Source: Tritrichomonas foetus
Lineage: Eukaryota; Parabasalia; Tritrichomonadida; Tritrichomonadidae
DNA length: 46,142 bases
Assembly (NCBI GenBank): GCA_001839685.1
Contig: MLAK01000112.1
Span: 82,981-129,122 of the forward strand
Reading direction: 5' to 3'
Position numbers and translations under genes: made by a program. Every line of letters starts with the position of its first letter. Within the stretch, counting starts at the first letter, position 1. The notes below the pieces were generated by a model, which was not told the DNA's origin, did not search any database, and worked only from the letters and a program-made list of their open reading frames with translations. Shown here one piece after another: positions 18,768 to 33,000 of the stretch.

Positions 18768-19182
18768 CTGAGAAGTTGAGGGAAAATGATATGATGATAT
18801 CCGCAGCAGCTTTTTGAAATATCGATCATTGAATTGATAACCATATAAACATTGAAAAAATATATCGATATCATTTTTTCATAGAAAAAGGCCAATTAAT
18901 CAAAGGCCAAAATTATTCTTCACGTATTGAGTCTCCACTCGGTCTACTAATGCAACCTCTGTAGAATCTACATGTTCATATAGTTTAAAAACTAATTATT
19001 TGAATGACTAAAAATAATATAATATTAGATTGAATGTTAAACTCGACAAATTCGACCAGATACAAAATTTATTGGTATTCCAGTTGAATTACAATGAGAA
19101 AAACTAACATGCAAAAAAACAAAAAAATGAGATGAAATTACAACAATAAATGGTTATTTAGTAATCAAAATTTCTAACGGAT
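18768..19182. other. Intergenic region between the two minus-strand small genes
   Basis: AT-rich and without a supported gene, apart from the Inr-like site of the TsaA gene at its left edge. Confidence 0.5.
18784..18789 (-). promoter_or_regulatory. Inr-like element of the TsaA gene
   Basis: On the minus strand TCATTT starts at 18789, putting a start site 20 bases before the ATG. It matches the trichomonad initiator TCAYW, but the motif is short. Confidence 0.35.
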
Positions 19183-19482
19183 TTATTTTGAGGTCATCTT
19201 TGTCTTTACAGTTTTGTGGCCGTTTACGACCTTTGTTTTGGTTTCAGTTGTGATCTTCTTTCCGGCATTATCCTTCTTGAATTTTTCGACGAGTTCATTG
19301 AATTGTTTATCGCTTGTGATCTTATGCTTCTTCTTGTTTAAGACGAGGATTCGTTCGTCGGCCTCTTTTGCGTTTTTCTCTTCTCTTTCTTTGAACTCGG
19401 CCTTGACCCTTTTGTATTCTTCGCTATCTGGGTCCACTTCCTTTCCATTAACAATAACCTTTCTCTTGACGACTGTTGTCAT
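19183..19482 (-). CDS. Small charged protein of unknown function
   Basis: A 99-residue, Lys- and Glu-rich protein starting MTTVVKRKVIVNGKEV at the ATG at 19482; a GTG-started extension to 19518 is not favoured. A central helix (about 20-45) is strongly charged, and both ends carry beta-like Thr/Val/Lys segments (TTVVKRKVIVNGK and TKTKVVNGHKTVKTK) that resemble each other. GC content is higher than in the flanking DNA, supporting real coding. The stop is read as TAAA. A TCACTT Inr-like site lies 16 bases before the ATG. I do not recognise a family; a nucleic-acid- or cytoskeleton-binding role would be speculation. Confidence 0.75.
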   Translation of the reverse strand: MTTVVKRKVIVNGKEVDPDSEEYKRVKAEFKEREEKNAKEADERILVLNKKKHKITSDKQFNELVEKFKKDNAGKKITTETKTKVVNGHKTVKTKMTSK

Positions 19483-19492
19483 TTCAAAACAA

Positions 19493-19500
19493 TGAAGTGA
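19493..19500 (-). promoter_or_regulatory. Inr-like element of the small charged protein gene
   Basis: TCACTTCA on the minus strand gives a start site 16 bases before the ATG at 19482, in the range of trichomonad 5' leaders. Confidence 0.4.
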
Positions 19501-19570
19501 ACGTGTTCTTTCGAACACCTCACTATTACGTTATTCAAAGCTATGTGATCGAAACGATTGAAATAATTCA

Positions 19571-19590
19571 ATGAATAAAATTTTATTCAT
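19571..19590. repeat. 20-bp perfect palindrome
   Basis: ATGAATAAAATTTTATTCAT is identical to its own reverse complement. It lies about 90 bp upstream of the small charged protein gene. Confidence 0.7.
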
Positions 19591-19657
19591 AACTTTTGAG
19601 AAGAAAGAAATAATGATATTGAATAGGTTCTCAAACTGTGAGAAAAATTGAGTCCTT

Positions 19658-19695
19658 TTTAAGGGCATAGTTTAGCAAGAGATGGTTATATTTAT
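19658..19695 (-). repeat. Left arm of a perfect 38-bp inverted repeat
   Basis: This arm is the exact reverse complement of 21003-21040 over 38 bp, including the non-AT-biased core CATCTCTTGCTAAACTATG. It lies about 175 bp upstream of the minus-strand gene at 19482, in the same orientation relative to that gene as the other arm is to the dynein gene. Confidence 0.9.
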
Positions 19696-21002
19696 TTGAG
19701 AGAAATAGGTTGTTTATCGATATCTTCGGGGAAAATTTATGAAATCAATTGTTAACTTAGTTTAAAGAATATATAGACGTAGTTAATAAAGATGAAATCA
19801 TAATAATAATTTATTTCGTTTTTATTCCACACTTTTGGATGACATGCTTGGGGAAATTGAAACTTTTTGTAAGTGTTTACAATTTACAAAATAATTAACA
19901 GAATATTTTGTAAATATAAAATAGAATTATCTTTTTATTTTATCTATAATATTTTATTATATTCTGATATAGCTTTTTATATTTGATGTTTTATATGATA
20001 TATTTTTTTCAGCATATTATATTGGAGTGAAAAGTGGATTCATTAAAAAAAGAAGAAAATGATTGAAAAAATTGAATGCTATTCAAAGAAAAAATTTTTA
20101 TCATTCATCTGAGTACTTCGAATATAGAAAAGCATTGCGAAAACAAATCAAAAAACCATTAGACATGAAAGCATCTCTTTATAAACCCAATCCCTACATC
20201 TAGAGTTAACCAGTAAATGAAATAATCATATGATTAGTAAAAATTATTAGTTTCCTATTTTTCCCAGTAACAGACATTTCAAGTCCTAAATTTTACATAT
20301 CAAATTATCTTGTGAATTTCAGAAAGATAGATAATGACTATACTAAAAAAAATTGAATGAAAATAAAATATGAATAAATTTAATTTGATTTAAATCATTA
20401 ATATTATTATTTTACATCTCATGCAGCTATTAACTAATAATATAATATATCTTATTACAATATTAACACTATATTAATTAGATATCAAAAGATATTTCAA
20501 ATATAAATTTTCTGATGGTAACTTTTTCAGAAAATGATTATTTTTAATTTGTGAGGCCCCAAAAATGGACTGTTTAAAACATCTTTATCCAATTTATTTT
20601 CTGCATATAATAATAAATAAATTTAATTACCCATTAGAATACAAATACAAATACATAGCAACAATATAAGAATTATTTATTTCTTCCAGTTGGGGATATT
20701 TAAACAACCAATTTTAAAAAATTTATTCCGGCATTATCGTCATCTATCAAAAATCGTTAGCAGGCAACTTAAATCATTCATAGGAATGTCTACAACTTGA
20801 CGTCGAGCTTTCTCAGCCACGAAAAAATAATTGATGATGGAATCTTCATTTCTCATGATGATAACATTTAACTGATATTTCAGATTTATCAGCTATAATA
20901 AAACTATAAAATCATATTTAGGACATCGAACAGGTTTTTGGGATTACATTTTTCTATTTAATTGGAATGTTTGACCATCCATGGAGAAATTAAGGCCAAA
21001 AT

Positions 21003-21040
21003 ATAAATATAACCATCTCTTGCTAAACTATGCCCTTAAA
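21003..21040 (+). repeat. Right arm of the 38-bp inverted repeat, next to the dynein start
   Basis: This arm ends 17 bp before the dynein ATG at 21058 and so would cover its core promoter. Together the arms bound 1,383 bp. The outer flanks show no target duplication, so both a shared promoter element and an old transposon end remain open. Confidence 0.9.
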
Positions 21041-21057
21041 TACAAAAGCTTTTTTAA

Positions 21058-24000
21058 ATGAGTGAGACGCGCTTTTCTCGAGGAAAAGAACGCCTTATTC
21101 TCGCCGAACAAGCAATTCAAAAGAAGCGCTCAATTTCACGCAAATTAGGTCGAACTCTACCCGAAGAAACAATCAAAATTCCAAAAATTGGGGAATGGTC
21201 GCTAGCCGATAAAGATTCATGCGATTTACAAGACTCTCGTTCAAAATTCAAAGTCAATACTCGATATTCTACGGCAACTGGCGGGAGATTGGACAAATCT
21301 CGGCCATTGTCGGCAATGGCGCCACCTTGCCTAATCAGCCCGCCGCGAGTAAATCTTTCAGATATGGTTTCAACGGAAGGAAATACAACCTTTCCTCAGG
21401 GAACCGTTACGACTGATCTGACAGATATATTGAAATCCAAATATCGAACATTGAAAAGGCCAATTCCGCCATTGCGCCCAAAAGAAGAAGAAACTAACCA
21501 AGAGCCTCAATTTTTACCACTCGAAATGTTTGATGATTCAACTTATGAAGAATTTCCAATATCTGAATTAATGAAAAATCCATATGCATATTCAAAGTAT
21601 CAAGAAATTGATGGAGATAATTACTGGGCACCATGCAGCGTCATTAATTATGATGAAGAAAATAGGGTCTTTACAATAGAGTGGGACAATGGAACACATA
21701 AGCGGAAAAAAGTTGCACGTTTTAATATTCGCTTTGAACAAGAAGATCCGGAAAAATTTGAGAAAAGAATTCAAGCTGCCAAAAAACTATGCACCAGATA
21801 TGAAAACTTGTTAAGATTCGAAGCAAGAGTCGAGCAAATGCCAACAATAAATTTACCACAATTATCAACAGAAAACATGAGTACTTTTCATTCCAGAATG
21901 GGAATGGAAGTGAAAGGATCTTATTTGAAAATGTTAAAAGAATTAGATAAAGAAGTTCAAATTGATTTCCAAAAAACCAACAATAGGCTTGATTATAAAT
22001 GGGATATTATTCACAATCCTTTGATTCCAAATAGAGAAGAGTTCATGCAATTATTTCCAGATCCACCACCTATTCATGAATACGGTCTTATTCCTCATCA
22101 AGAATTTAACTTTAACGCGCTTTTAGAACACTTTTCTGATATTTATTTAATGGGTACTCCACAAATTCAATCTGGTTTATTTACAATTTGGGGAATTTTT
22201 CAAGATTCTACTTCTTTGACATTTTTAACTGATGGATTTAATGAAACTATACCTTTAGATGATTTTATTTCACGTCAATATTCGCATTTAGATGCTACAA
22301 CAAAAACTTTTAAAAGTTCAATTCAAGAAACCCTTGAAGGTGTTATTTCTTCAACTGTTTCAGAGAGTTTAGCAAATATTAAACCGAAAGATAAAATTAA
22401 ATATCAAAATATGATAACTTTAACTACACGAATGCTTCATACCGTTTTAATGAGAATAGTTGACAGCACATTAAAACGGTATTTATCATTATATTCAAAA
22501 TATTTAACTGAACAACGATTAAAATTGGTTCCTCAATTTTCAATTATTTTACAAATTGATGAAAATAAAAAAATTTCATTTTCACCAACTATTGATAAAT
22601 TTAAATTTGAGCTTACTGCTTTATTATCTCAACTTGAATCATCGGTCAATGAATTACCAATAATTACTTCTCCAATTGTTGAAATAGACACACCAACTGT
22701 TTCTTTTGAAGATTGTGTAGAACAAATTACTGCAAAAAGAGGCGAATTAGATGATTATTTACAACAACTTTTCCAAGTTCTTGAAGATTTTCTTGATAAA
22801 TATCGTTATCTTGAAACTGTTTTAGGACTTGATCCTGAAGCTTATACGCATGATTTCGATCCAAAAGGGCTAAAAACACTTCAAGAATATGATCAACAAT
22901 TAAAAGAATTTAATAAAATATTAAATGTATTAAATAGTGAAATAGAAATGGATTATTTAATGACTTTTTTCCATTTGTCATGTAAAGAATTTAAAGAAAA
23001 GAATTCTCAGCATATTCGTTCTCTAATTCACAACTTTTTACAACAAGTTAAAAGTTTCGCTATGCAATCAATTATTGAATTAAAAGAAGAATTTGAATCC
23101 ATTCAAACTGAATTACAAAAAGTGCCAGAAACACCTGAACAGCTTGCTAAAATGAAGAAATATTTGGAAAATGTATATGAAACAGTGAAAGTGAGAAATA
23201 AGAAAATGGCTATTTCCAGTGAAAGATTTCAGTTTCTTGAAGATTATCATTTTGAAATCACAAATGAAGAATTTCAATTAAGATATAAAACACTTCAAAT
23301 GCCATTAAGAATCGCAACTATTATGGATGAAACAGAACGTACACTTTCTGTTGAAAGAATCAGAATGATTCGTGAACTTAGAGCGAATCAAAAGAAATTG
23401 GAAAACGATTCTACAACAATTGCAGAAGAAGTTGTTAATTTTTCTGCCAAATACACAGATCTCGATATGACGATCGAAGCATATGATCAAGTTACTGAAT
23501 TATATGCTAAATTACAAACTCTTAAATCTGAACAAGAGAAATATAATCAACATGAGAAACTTTTCGATTTCGAACAAGCTCAATGTAAGCCATTGCAAAA
23601 AGCTTTTGAAGATTTCGCACCACTTCACGTTCTTTGGAATCTTGCAAATGATTGGACGACTACATCAACAGCTTGGGTTGATACTCCATTCCCTCAAATT
23701 CGAGCAGATGCAATGAATCAATTCATTAATATGTCTGGTAAGAAGATTCTGAAACTTAAAAAAGATCTTTCTGAACATCGTGATCTTATAAATAACGTTT
23801 TAGGTCCTTTACAGGCTCAAATTGATCAACTTAAGCAAAGAATGCCCCTTCTTACGAAATTGAGACATCCTGGTATCAAAACAAAGCATTGGGAGATGAT
23901 AACAAATATTGTGGGCTTTACTGTTCAACCATCTATGGAATTAACGCTTCAAAATTACTTAGATTTGAATTTAGAGCAATGGAATGAACAAATTACAGAA

Positions 24001-27000
24001 ATTGCAAGTGCAGCAGTTCAAGAATATTCCTTAGAATCATCTTTAGATCAAATGGATTCAGATTTACAAACTTTACGATTTGTTACAGTTCAATTCCGAG
24101 ATACACCTCATTTTATTCTTCACGAAATTGATGAAATTGTTTCCACAATTGATGATCAACTTGTTACAACACAAACTTTACTTACCTCACCTTTTATTGG
24201 TCCAATTAAGAAACGTGCCATTGATAGATTAGCCTATCTTAGACTTGGACAAGAAACTCTTGAAAGTTGGGTTAATTGTCAACGAAGTTGGCTTTATTTA
24301 CAACCTATTTTCTCAGGCACAAGTATTCAACAGAAATTATTTAAAGAAGCCCGTGATTGGAATACTGTTGATAAAATTTGGAGTAACACAATGCGATCAA
24401 CACATAATTCATCATCATACAATGATGTAATGCATCGTGATCAGCTTCTTCCAGAATTGAATCAATGCAATGAATTACTTGACTCAATTACGAAAGGATT
24501 AAATATGTATTTAGAAACCAAACGTTTAGGTTTTCCACGTTTCTTTTTCTTATCTAATGATGAACTAATTTCAATTTTATCACATACAAAAGATTTTTCA
24601 AAGATTCAAGATTCAATGCAAAAGCTTTTCGAATATGTAATATCTATAAATGTTACAGATGATCTCGAAATTACTGCAATGAATGATGCCGAAGGTGAAT
24701 GTGTTCAATTACATGATTATGTTGATGGAAATACAGCCGAAATTGAAGATTGGTTGAATGCATTTGAAGAAGAAATGAAGAATACATTAAAAGAATATAC
24801 ACGTGAAGCTCTTGCTGCAGCACCAAAGAAGAAAAGAGAACAATGGATTGGTGATTTTCCTGCACAAGTCATTTTGACAGCAAATCAAATCCAATGGACC
24901 CAACAAGTCACAACTGTTTTGAAAGGCCAAAAACTGCGAGGCTTGAAATTGCTTCAAAGTAAATTCATTGAGCAACTTGAAGGTTTAACAGCACTTGCAC
25001 GTGCTCCCATTTCACATTTACTCCGAAATGTTGTTTCTTGCTTACTTATTTTTGAAGTTCACAATCGTGATATAATTTCGGGATTGATCCAAAATGTTGT
25101 ATCTGATGTAAATGCGTTTAAATGGGTACAACAACTTAGATATTACTGGGAAGAGGATACTGTTCTAGTTCGTTCAATTAATAACACATATGAATATTCA
25201 TATGAATATGCAGGGAACTCAGCAAGACTTGTTATTACACCCCTTACTGATAGATGTTATCAAACTCTTTTATCTGCATTTAAACAGAATTTAAGTGGAG
25301 CTCCAAGTGGTCCAGCAGGAACAGGAAAGACTGAAACTGTTAGAGATTGCGCCAAAGCTTTGGGTAGACCTTGTGTTGTATATAACTGTTCAGAAGAAGT
25401 TACACCTGAGCAAATGTCACAATTCTTTGCTGGACTATCAAGTTCAGGATCATGGAGTTGCTTTGATGAATTTAACAGAATTAACATTGAAGTGCTTTCA
25501 GTTATTGCACAACAAGTAAGAAGTATTCAAGCGGCAATTGCGGCAAATGCGGAAACATTTCAGCTTGATGCTCGTACTTTGAAATTAAATGTAAATGCTG
25601 CTATTTGCATCACTATGAACCCTGGTTATGCAGGACGTACAGAATTACCAGACAACTTAAAGGCTTTATTTAGACCATGTGCAATGATGGTTCCAGATTT
25701 TCAATTCATTTGTGAAATTTTACTGTTTTCTGGTGGTTTCAAAACTGCCTCCAATTTGTCTGTTAAAATGGTTGCTTTATTTGATTTATGTCGAAAACAA
25801 CTTTCTAACGCGCATCATTACGATTGGGGAATGAGAGCAACTAAAGCAATTCTAAGTACTGCGGCAAAGCTTAAACGCAATGATTTAGAAGCAGATGAAG
25901 CAAACTTACTTGTTAATTCAATTAGAGATTGTACACAACCACGTTTAGTTTCTGTTGATCTTCCATTGTTCAAGAATATCATTCACGATGTTTTCCCAGA
26001 AGTTGTAAATGAGAAATCACAACCAGAAAAACTTGTCGAAAAAATTGTTGAATCATTCAAGGCATTAAATGAACAACCAATCGAAGTTCTTATTCAAAAA
26101 ACAGTTGAGTATTATGAAACAACAGTAGTCAGGCATGGCATTATGCTCGTTGGTGGTGCAATGGGTGGTAAAACATCATCTTGGAAAGCACTTGAATTAG
26201 CAATGACTAATTTATCGAAAGAAGAAAACAGTGGATTCCAACCAGTTCATGTTGAACATTTGAATCCAAAAGCAATATCGATTGCTAAACTTTATGGCTC
26301 ATTTAACCCTGTTACTTCAGAATGGGCTGATGGGGTTCTTTCTCAAGCTATTCGTCAGTGTTCATTTTCAGAACAAACTGAGCTAAAATGGATTATAGTC
26401 GATGGACCTGTTGATTCACTTTGGATTGAATCAATGAACTCTTTATTAGATGATAATAAAGTTCTTTGCTTGCCAAATAATGAAAGAATTCAACTTGGTC
26501 CTCATGTTAAAATGGTTTTCGAAGTTGATAATCTTAGTGAAGCTTCTCCAGCGACTGTTTCGCGTTGTGGAATGGTTTACTTTGATCCAACTGCTCTTTC
26601 ATGGACAGTTCTTGCTGATACATGGGCAGATAAGCATAAAGAAAAGTATCCTGAAGTTTCTGAATACTGCAGAGGATTAATGGATCAATATTTACCACAG
26701 ATGGTTCAATTTATTGAAGTTGATGGAAAGCCATCAATGAATATCGGTTCAAACTTTGTAGTTATGAACTTTTTAAAGCTTTTAGATTGTTTCATTCCAC
26801 TTTTAAGAAAACAAGAGGAGAAAAATGTTGACGGAGGTGATGAAGTCATTAAAGTTGATCCACTTGATCAAAAACCATATTTCTCAATGTTCCAAAAATG
26901 TGATACTGATTCGATTCCATATATTGAAGGTGAACAAGCTTTAATGATATTTGAAAGAGCCTTTGCATTTTGCCTTGTCTGGTCATTTGGTGGAATTTTA

Positions 27001-30000
27001 TTATCAGAGAGCAGAGGTATTTTCGATAAGTTTTTGAAAGATATTATGGATCAAAATCAGACAAGATGTGCTTTCCCACCTAAAATGACAGTGTTTGATT
27101 ATTTTGCTGATTTTGGCCGTGGTGTATGGCTTCCATTTACAGATGGGTCAACAAATATTAATTTCACAATTCAATTACCTATTGAACAACAACTTATTCC
27201 AACGCAAGAATCTGCTGCTAATCTCTTTTTATCAAGATTGCTTGTAAATAATCATACTCACTTATTGATAAATGGTCCAGAATCATCTAAAACATTATCA
27301 ATTAAAACATTATTTAATGTTATTCTCGATAAGAAGAAGTTCTCATGTAATGTTCTACCATTAGCAAATTGTACAACACCAACAAATTTAGGTAAATACA
27401 TGATGGCATACATGCACAAACATCAAGGTGCTTTTGGTCCATTACCAAACCAACATTTAGTTTTCTTATTAGATAGTATTGGATCAGTCAAACCAGAAAT
27501 TTACGGAGCACAACCACCTTTAGAACTAATAAGACAATTCTTTGATTATGGTGGATGGTTTAATACTGCACAAGTTGAATTTATGAACATTGTGAATACA
27601 ACATTATGTGCAACAATGGGTGTACCTGGTGGTGGTCTATTTGATGTTCCACAAAGACTTCTTCATCACTTCTTTTTGCTTCATTCTCCAAAATATCCTG
27701 ATTCTTCACTTTTGGATATTATGAATGGCCTCTTCCAAATGCAGCTTAGTAGATATCATCCATCAGTCAAAGATCTCATAAAGCCAGCAATTATGTCAAC
27801 ATTATCAATGTATGATCAATGTGTGACAAATCTTTTGCCAATTCCATCGAAACTTCACTACGTTTTCTCGTTAAGAAATATTGTTCGAGTTTTGAAAGGA
27901 ATCACGCTTGTATCTCACGATATTATGAATACTGATCAACAATTCATCAAAGTTTGGTATCACGAAATGATGCGAGAATTTTATGATCGGTTTAACCAAA
28001 CAAGTGATAGAAAATGGTTTACTTCATTACTTAGTGAAATTATGAATAAAAACTTTAAGTTAACATTGAATCAACTTTGCCCAAATGGTCCACCAATGTT
28101 TAACGAGTTTGCAGATCAATCACAGAAATATAAAGAAGTTACTTGTACTCAAGAACAACTTCTTGCAACATGCAATGCAACACTTGAAGAAAACAATCGA
28201 GATGCAACAAAACCAATTGATATTGTTTTGTTTACTGAAGCAATCAATCACTTATCATCACTTTCACGAATATTTTCAATGACACGTGGACATGCACTTT
28301 TAGTTGGTGTTAAATCAAGCGGCCGTAAAAGTTTAGCCAGGCTTGCTTTACACATAGCTTCTTTTGATACCTTTGAAATAGCAATTACAAGAACTTATAG
28401 TTTTAATGAATGGCGTGAAGATTTGAAGAATTTGTTTAAACAATGTGGTGAACAAGATCTACCAACTGGATTCATTATAACTGATGTTCAAATCATTATG
28501 CCTCAACAACTTGAAGATCTGTCTAATCTTCTGATTAATTGTGACATTCCACAAATGTATGAAAGAGATGAAAAAGATCAAATACGAGTGGATATGTCAC
28601 AAAATTCTGATCTTCAACAAGAAGGTGATCTTTTCGAGTTATTTATGGATCGAGTTAAGCGTAATCTTCATATTGTTTTAGTATTTTCACCATTTGGCTC
28701 AGTATTTAAAGATTCAATGCTTTCTTATCCAGCACTCAGAAGTGAAACGACAATTGATTGGTATATGCCATGGTCACAAGATGCTTTAGAATCTGTTGGT
28801 ACGGCTTCATTAAAGAACTCAAGCAGTGATTCAAATAACTTGAAATCAATTGTGTCTGTTTGTGTAAATATTCATAAATCAGTTGAAAAATACGCAAACC
28901 GATTTTTGAAAGAAACTAAAAGATTCACATCTGTTACACCTTCAAGATACTTTGAACTTTTAAATACATTCAATGCAAAACTAAAGAAAAAGAATCTTGA
29001 AAACGAAGAACTTATTAATAAATATTCTAATGGTGTTGAACAAATTAAAACAACAAGGACACAAATTGATGAAATGAGTCAAGAATTAAATAGAGATATT
29101 CCAATTCTTGAAAAAACGCAAGGTGAAGTGGAACAATTCTTGTCCGAATTGAATGTAAAAAGTAAAGAAGTGGAAGAAACAAGAAAAGAAGTTCAAGGAA
29201 AAAGTGAAATTGCTGAAGCTGAAGCTAAAGAAGCAGCACAAACCAATGAAGTTGCACAAGAACAGCTGGCTTTAGCTCAACCAATTCTTGATCAAGCACA
29301 AAATGCAGTGAATAAATTAGATAAAAATGCATTAGTCGAAATTAAGAAGTTACATAAACCAAGTGCAGGTATGAAAGATACATTTGATGCGGTTTGCATT
29401 ATGTTTGATAAACTACCAAGAAGAGTTGCAGGTGAAAAACCAGGAGAAAAAGTGGACGATTATTGGCCTGAAGCTGTAAGTCTTTTAAACGATGTTCAAT
29501 TTATTAAAAATGTTCAGAATTTCAAACCTGAATCCTTAAAACCGGAGAATATTAACAAATTGAAGAAATATGTTCCTGTCAAAGAAGAACTTCGTGCTGA
29601 AAAAAGAAAAGCAGCTCAAGATTCTTTCTTAGCTGTTGCCAACTTGTATAACTGGGTTTGTGCTTCATTTGACTATTGGCATGTTTACCAAGAAATTTTA
29701 CCGAAGAAACTTGCAGCTGAAGAAGCAGCTAAAAAACTTGAAGCTACTGAAGCAATTTTAGCTGAAGCTAAAAAACATCTTGCAGAAGTTGAAGCTACAC
29801 TTCAAGCTTTACAAGAAAAAGTCGAAAATATGAAGAAGCAAGAAAAAGAGTTACAAGATAAGGTTGAAAATACTCAAGCAAGATTATCTCGTGCACAAAA
29901 GATTCTTAATGGGCTTAGTGGTGAAACTGCTCGTTGGAGTGAAACCGCAGAAAATCTTAAGAATTCAGCACAATACATTTTAGGTGATTCTTTATTAATT

Positions 30001-33000
30001 GCTGGTGTTTTGACTTACATGGGCGCATTTTCACCATCATTTAGAACAGAAATGCTTGATCAATGGAAAACATTTTTATCAAAAGAACAAATTAAATTTA
30101 CCGAAAACTTCACAATTGCTCAAGCTCTTGGAAATGATGGAACAATTCGTGATTGGATTGTTAAAGGATTGCCAAATGATACTCATTCTATCGAAAATGC
30201 ATTAATTATTACTCAAAGTGATCAATGCTTCCCATTATTAATTGATCCACAACTGTCTGGAACAAAATGGCTGAGATCGATTGAAGGAGAACAGTTAAAC
30301 ATTCTTAGATTTGATCAACCTGACTTTTTACAACGTTTGAAAGGATGTATTACATTTGGTTTACATGTATTAATTACGAATGTCGGTTTGAAACTTGATC
30401 CTTTAATTGATCCAATCCTTTCACGTGAACTTCTGAATGTTGATGGCCAAAAGCGTGTTTCTTTAGGTGGTGAATATGTTCCTTACTCTGATAATTTTAG
30501 ATTATATATATCTACCAAATATCCAAATCCACATTATTCACCAGAAATTTGTTCACAAGTTACCTTAATCAACTTCACAACAACTCAAGATGGTCTTACT
30601 GACTTACTTCTTAACAACCTAATTGAGGTTGAACGTGAAGAACTTGATAAGAAAAGAATTGCAATTATGGAAGCTAACGCAGAAAATACACAAAAACTTC
30701 GAGAGATTGAAAAAGAAATTCTCCAAATTGTGTCAAATGCAGGGAGCGATATTTTAAATGATGATTTGGCAATTGATACTTTAACAAGAGCACAGAAGAC
30801 ATCAGCTGATATTGAACAACAAATGACAGCATCGAAGAAAACTGAAGAACAAATTGCACAATTTAAAGAAAACTTTAGCGTTGTTGCAAAACGAGCAGCT
30901 TTACTTTATTTCTGTGTTTCTGACTTTTCTGTAATAGATCCTATGTACCAATTTTCCTTGAAATGGTTTGTTTCATTATTCCGAACTGCTTTATCACGTG
31001 CTGAACATTCAAATGATCTTCATAAAATGGTTGAAGCTTTCCATTCAAGTATTGCTATGACATTTTATCGTTCTGTTTCTTATTCTTTGTTCTCTAGGCA
31101 TAAACTTCTCTTCTCAACTTTAATGGCAATTCGAATCTTATTTAGTGATCATAAAATTAGTGGTAGTGAACTTGCTTTTCTGTTACAACCTGTGATTTCA
31201 CATGATCCGAATCCAACAAAAATTTTAACAGATGAAGTTTGGGGATTGGTTGCATCACTTTCACTTGCATCTAAAACATTTGAAGGAATTACTGAGCATA
31301 TTAAACAAAATCCTCAAATGTGGGAAAATTATATTAATTCATCAACTCCTGAAACCGAAAATGTTCCCTTCCCTTCAAACCTGACATCATTCCAGAAATT
31401 GTTAATGGTTCGTGTTTTCCACTTACAAAGAGTTCGCGAAGCTTTACACATTTTTATTGAAGAAAATATGGGCTCAGAATTTGTTAAGCCACCAACATTG
31501 AATTTAACGAATGTTTTCAAAGACAGTGATCCTTTATCGCCTCTTATCTTCATTATTATGCCTGGTATTGATCCACAAGATGATATTATATCAGTAGCTA
31601 CCACCATGGAACTTGATAAATACTTCAAGAGTTATTCACTCGGTCGTGGACGTGGGCAAGGTGCAGAAGAGTTGATTATGGATGCTTCTGAACGTGGTTT
31701 TTGGGTTCTTTTACAAAATTGTCACTTGTCACTTTCATGGATGCCACGATTAGAAAACTTATTAAATAATCTTGATCCTGCAAAAATTCATCCACGCTTT
31801 AGGATTTGTTTAGTCACAATGTCAAGCCCAGATTTTCCAATTGGAATTCTTTATCAAGGCACCAAATTGATTTATGAAATTCCAAAAGGAATGAGACAAA
31901 ATGTCCTTCAAATTTACAATGGATTTAATCAAGATGAATACAATACATCTGACACATCAGTTACAGAAAAACAACTTACATTTCATCTTGCATTTTTCCA
32001 TGCTGTTGTTTTAGAAAGGCTACAATTTGGTTCAATTGGCTGGAACATTCCTTATGAATTTAATCCGAGTGATTTCTACATCTCTAGGAGACATTTAAAG
32101 ATTTTCCTCAATGAATCAAATGATATTCCATTCGAAGCTCTTTCATATGTCATTGGAGAACTGAATTATGGTGGAAGAGTTACTGATAGATGGGATCGAA
32201 GATTACTTTTAAGTTTACTTCGTCGTTTCTTTTCAGAAGACATTAATTCACCAAACTTTTCATTTGGTCAACGTTATACAGCACCATCATTTGATGATTC
32301 CCTAGATAATCTCATAAGCACTGTGAGTAGCTGGCCTTATGTTACAACAGGTGAAGATGTTGGCCTTTCATTAAATGCATCAACCATCACAGCAAGAAAT
32401 GAAGCACTTGGAATTTTCAATTCGTTAATTGAAGTTCAACCAACTCTTGTTGCTGCTTCTGACACCATCAGTGAAGAACAATTTGCATTAAAACTTGTTG
32501 AATCATTAATTCAACAAGTTCCACAACCATTCAATATTCACAACTTCATAAAGAAGTTTAATTTAGAAGATACTGTTAGTACTGTTTTACATCATGAAAT
32601 TTTGCTTTATAATAAACTTATTGAGGTAATTAATAGTTCATTGAGCCTTATGCAAAAAGGTCTAAAAGGGTTAATTATTATTGATGAACAACTCGAGCTA
32701 CTAAATAAAAGATTACTTGCTAATAAAGTTCCGGAAATGTGGCTTTCGCATTCATTTCCATCAATTCTACCTCTTCGTCAATATATGGAAGATTTATGCA
32801 TGAGAGTAGAATTCCTAGATAAATGGGTACGTGAAGAAAAACCAATTATTTATAAATTAGGTGCTTTTTACCATCCCGAAGAATTTCTTACTGCAATTTT
32901 ACAGGTTTATGCACGTAAACATAATGTTCCATTTGATTCTCTTGCTTGGCAAACATCAACGGTTGATAAAGAACCAACTGAAGATCCAAGTGAAGGAATT

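Larger units (their letters stand above)
19483..21057. other. 1.6-kb gene-free divergent region before the dynein gene
   Basis: No gene is visible. It separates the minus-strand small gene from the plus-strand dynein gene and contains a 20-bp palindrome and both arms of a 38-bp perfect inverted repeat (19658-19695 and 21003-21040). Confidence 0.6.

Noticed and set aside
19661..19690. Possible tRNA 5' half (GGGCATAGTTTAGC resembles an A box)
   Set aside because: No B box, anticodon arm or acceptor pairing follows, and the identical copy before the dynein gene has none either.
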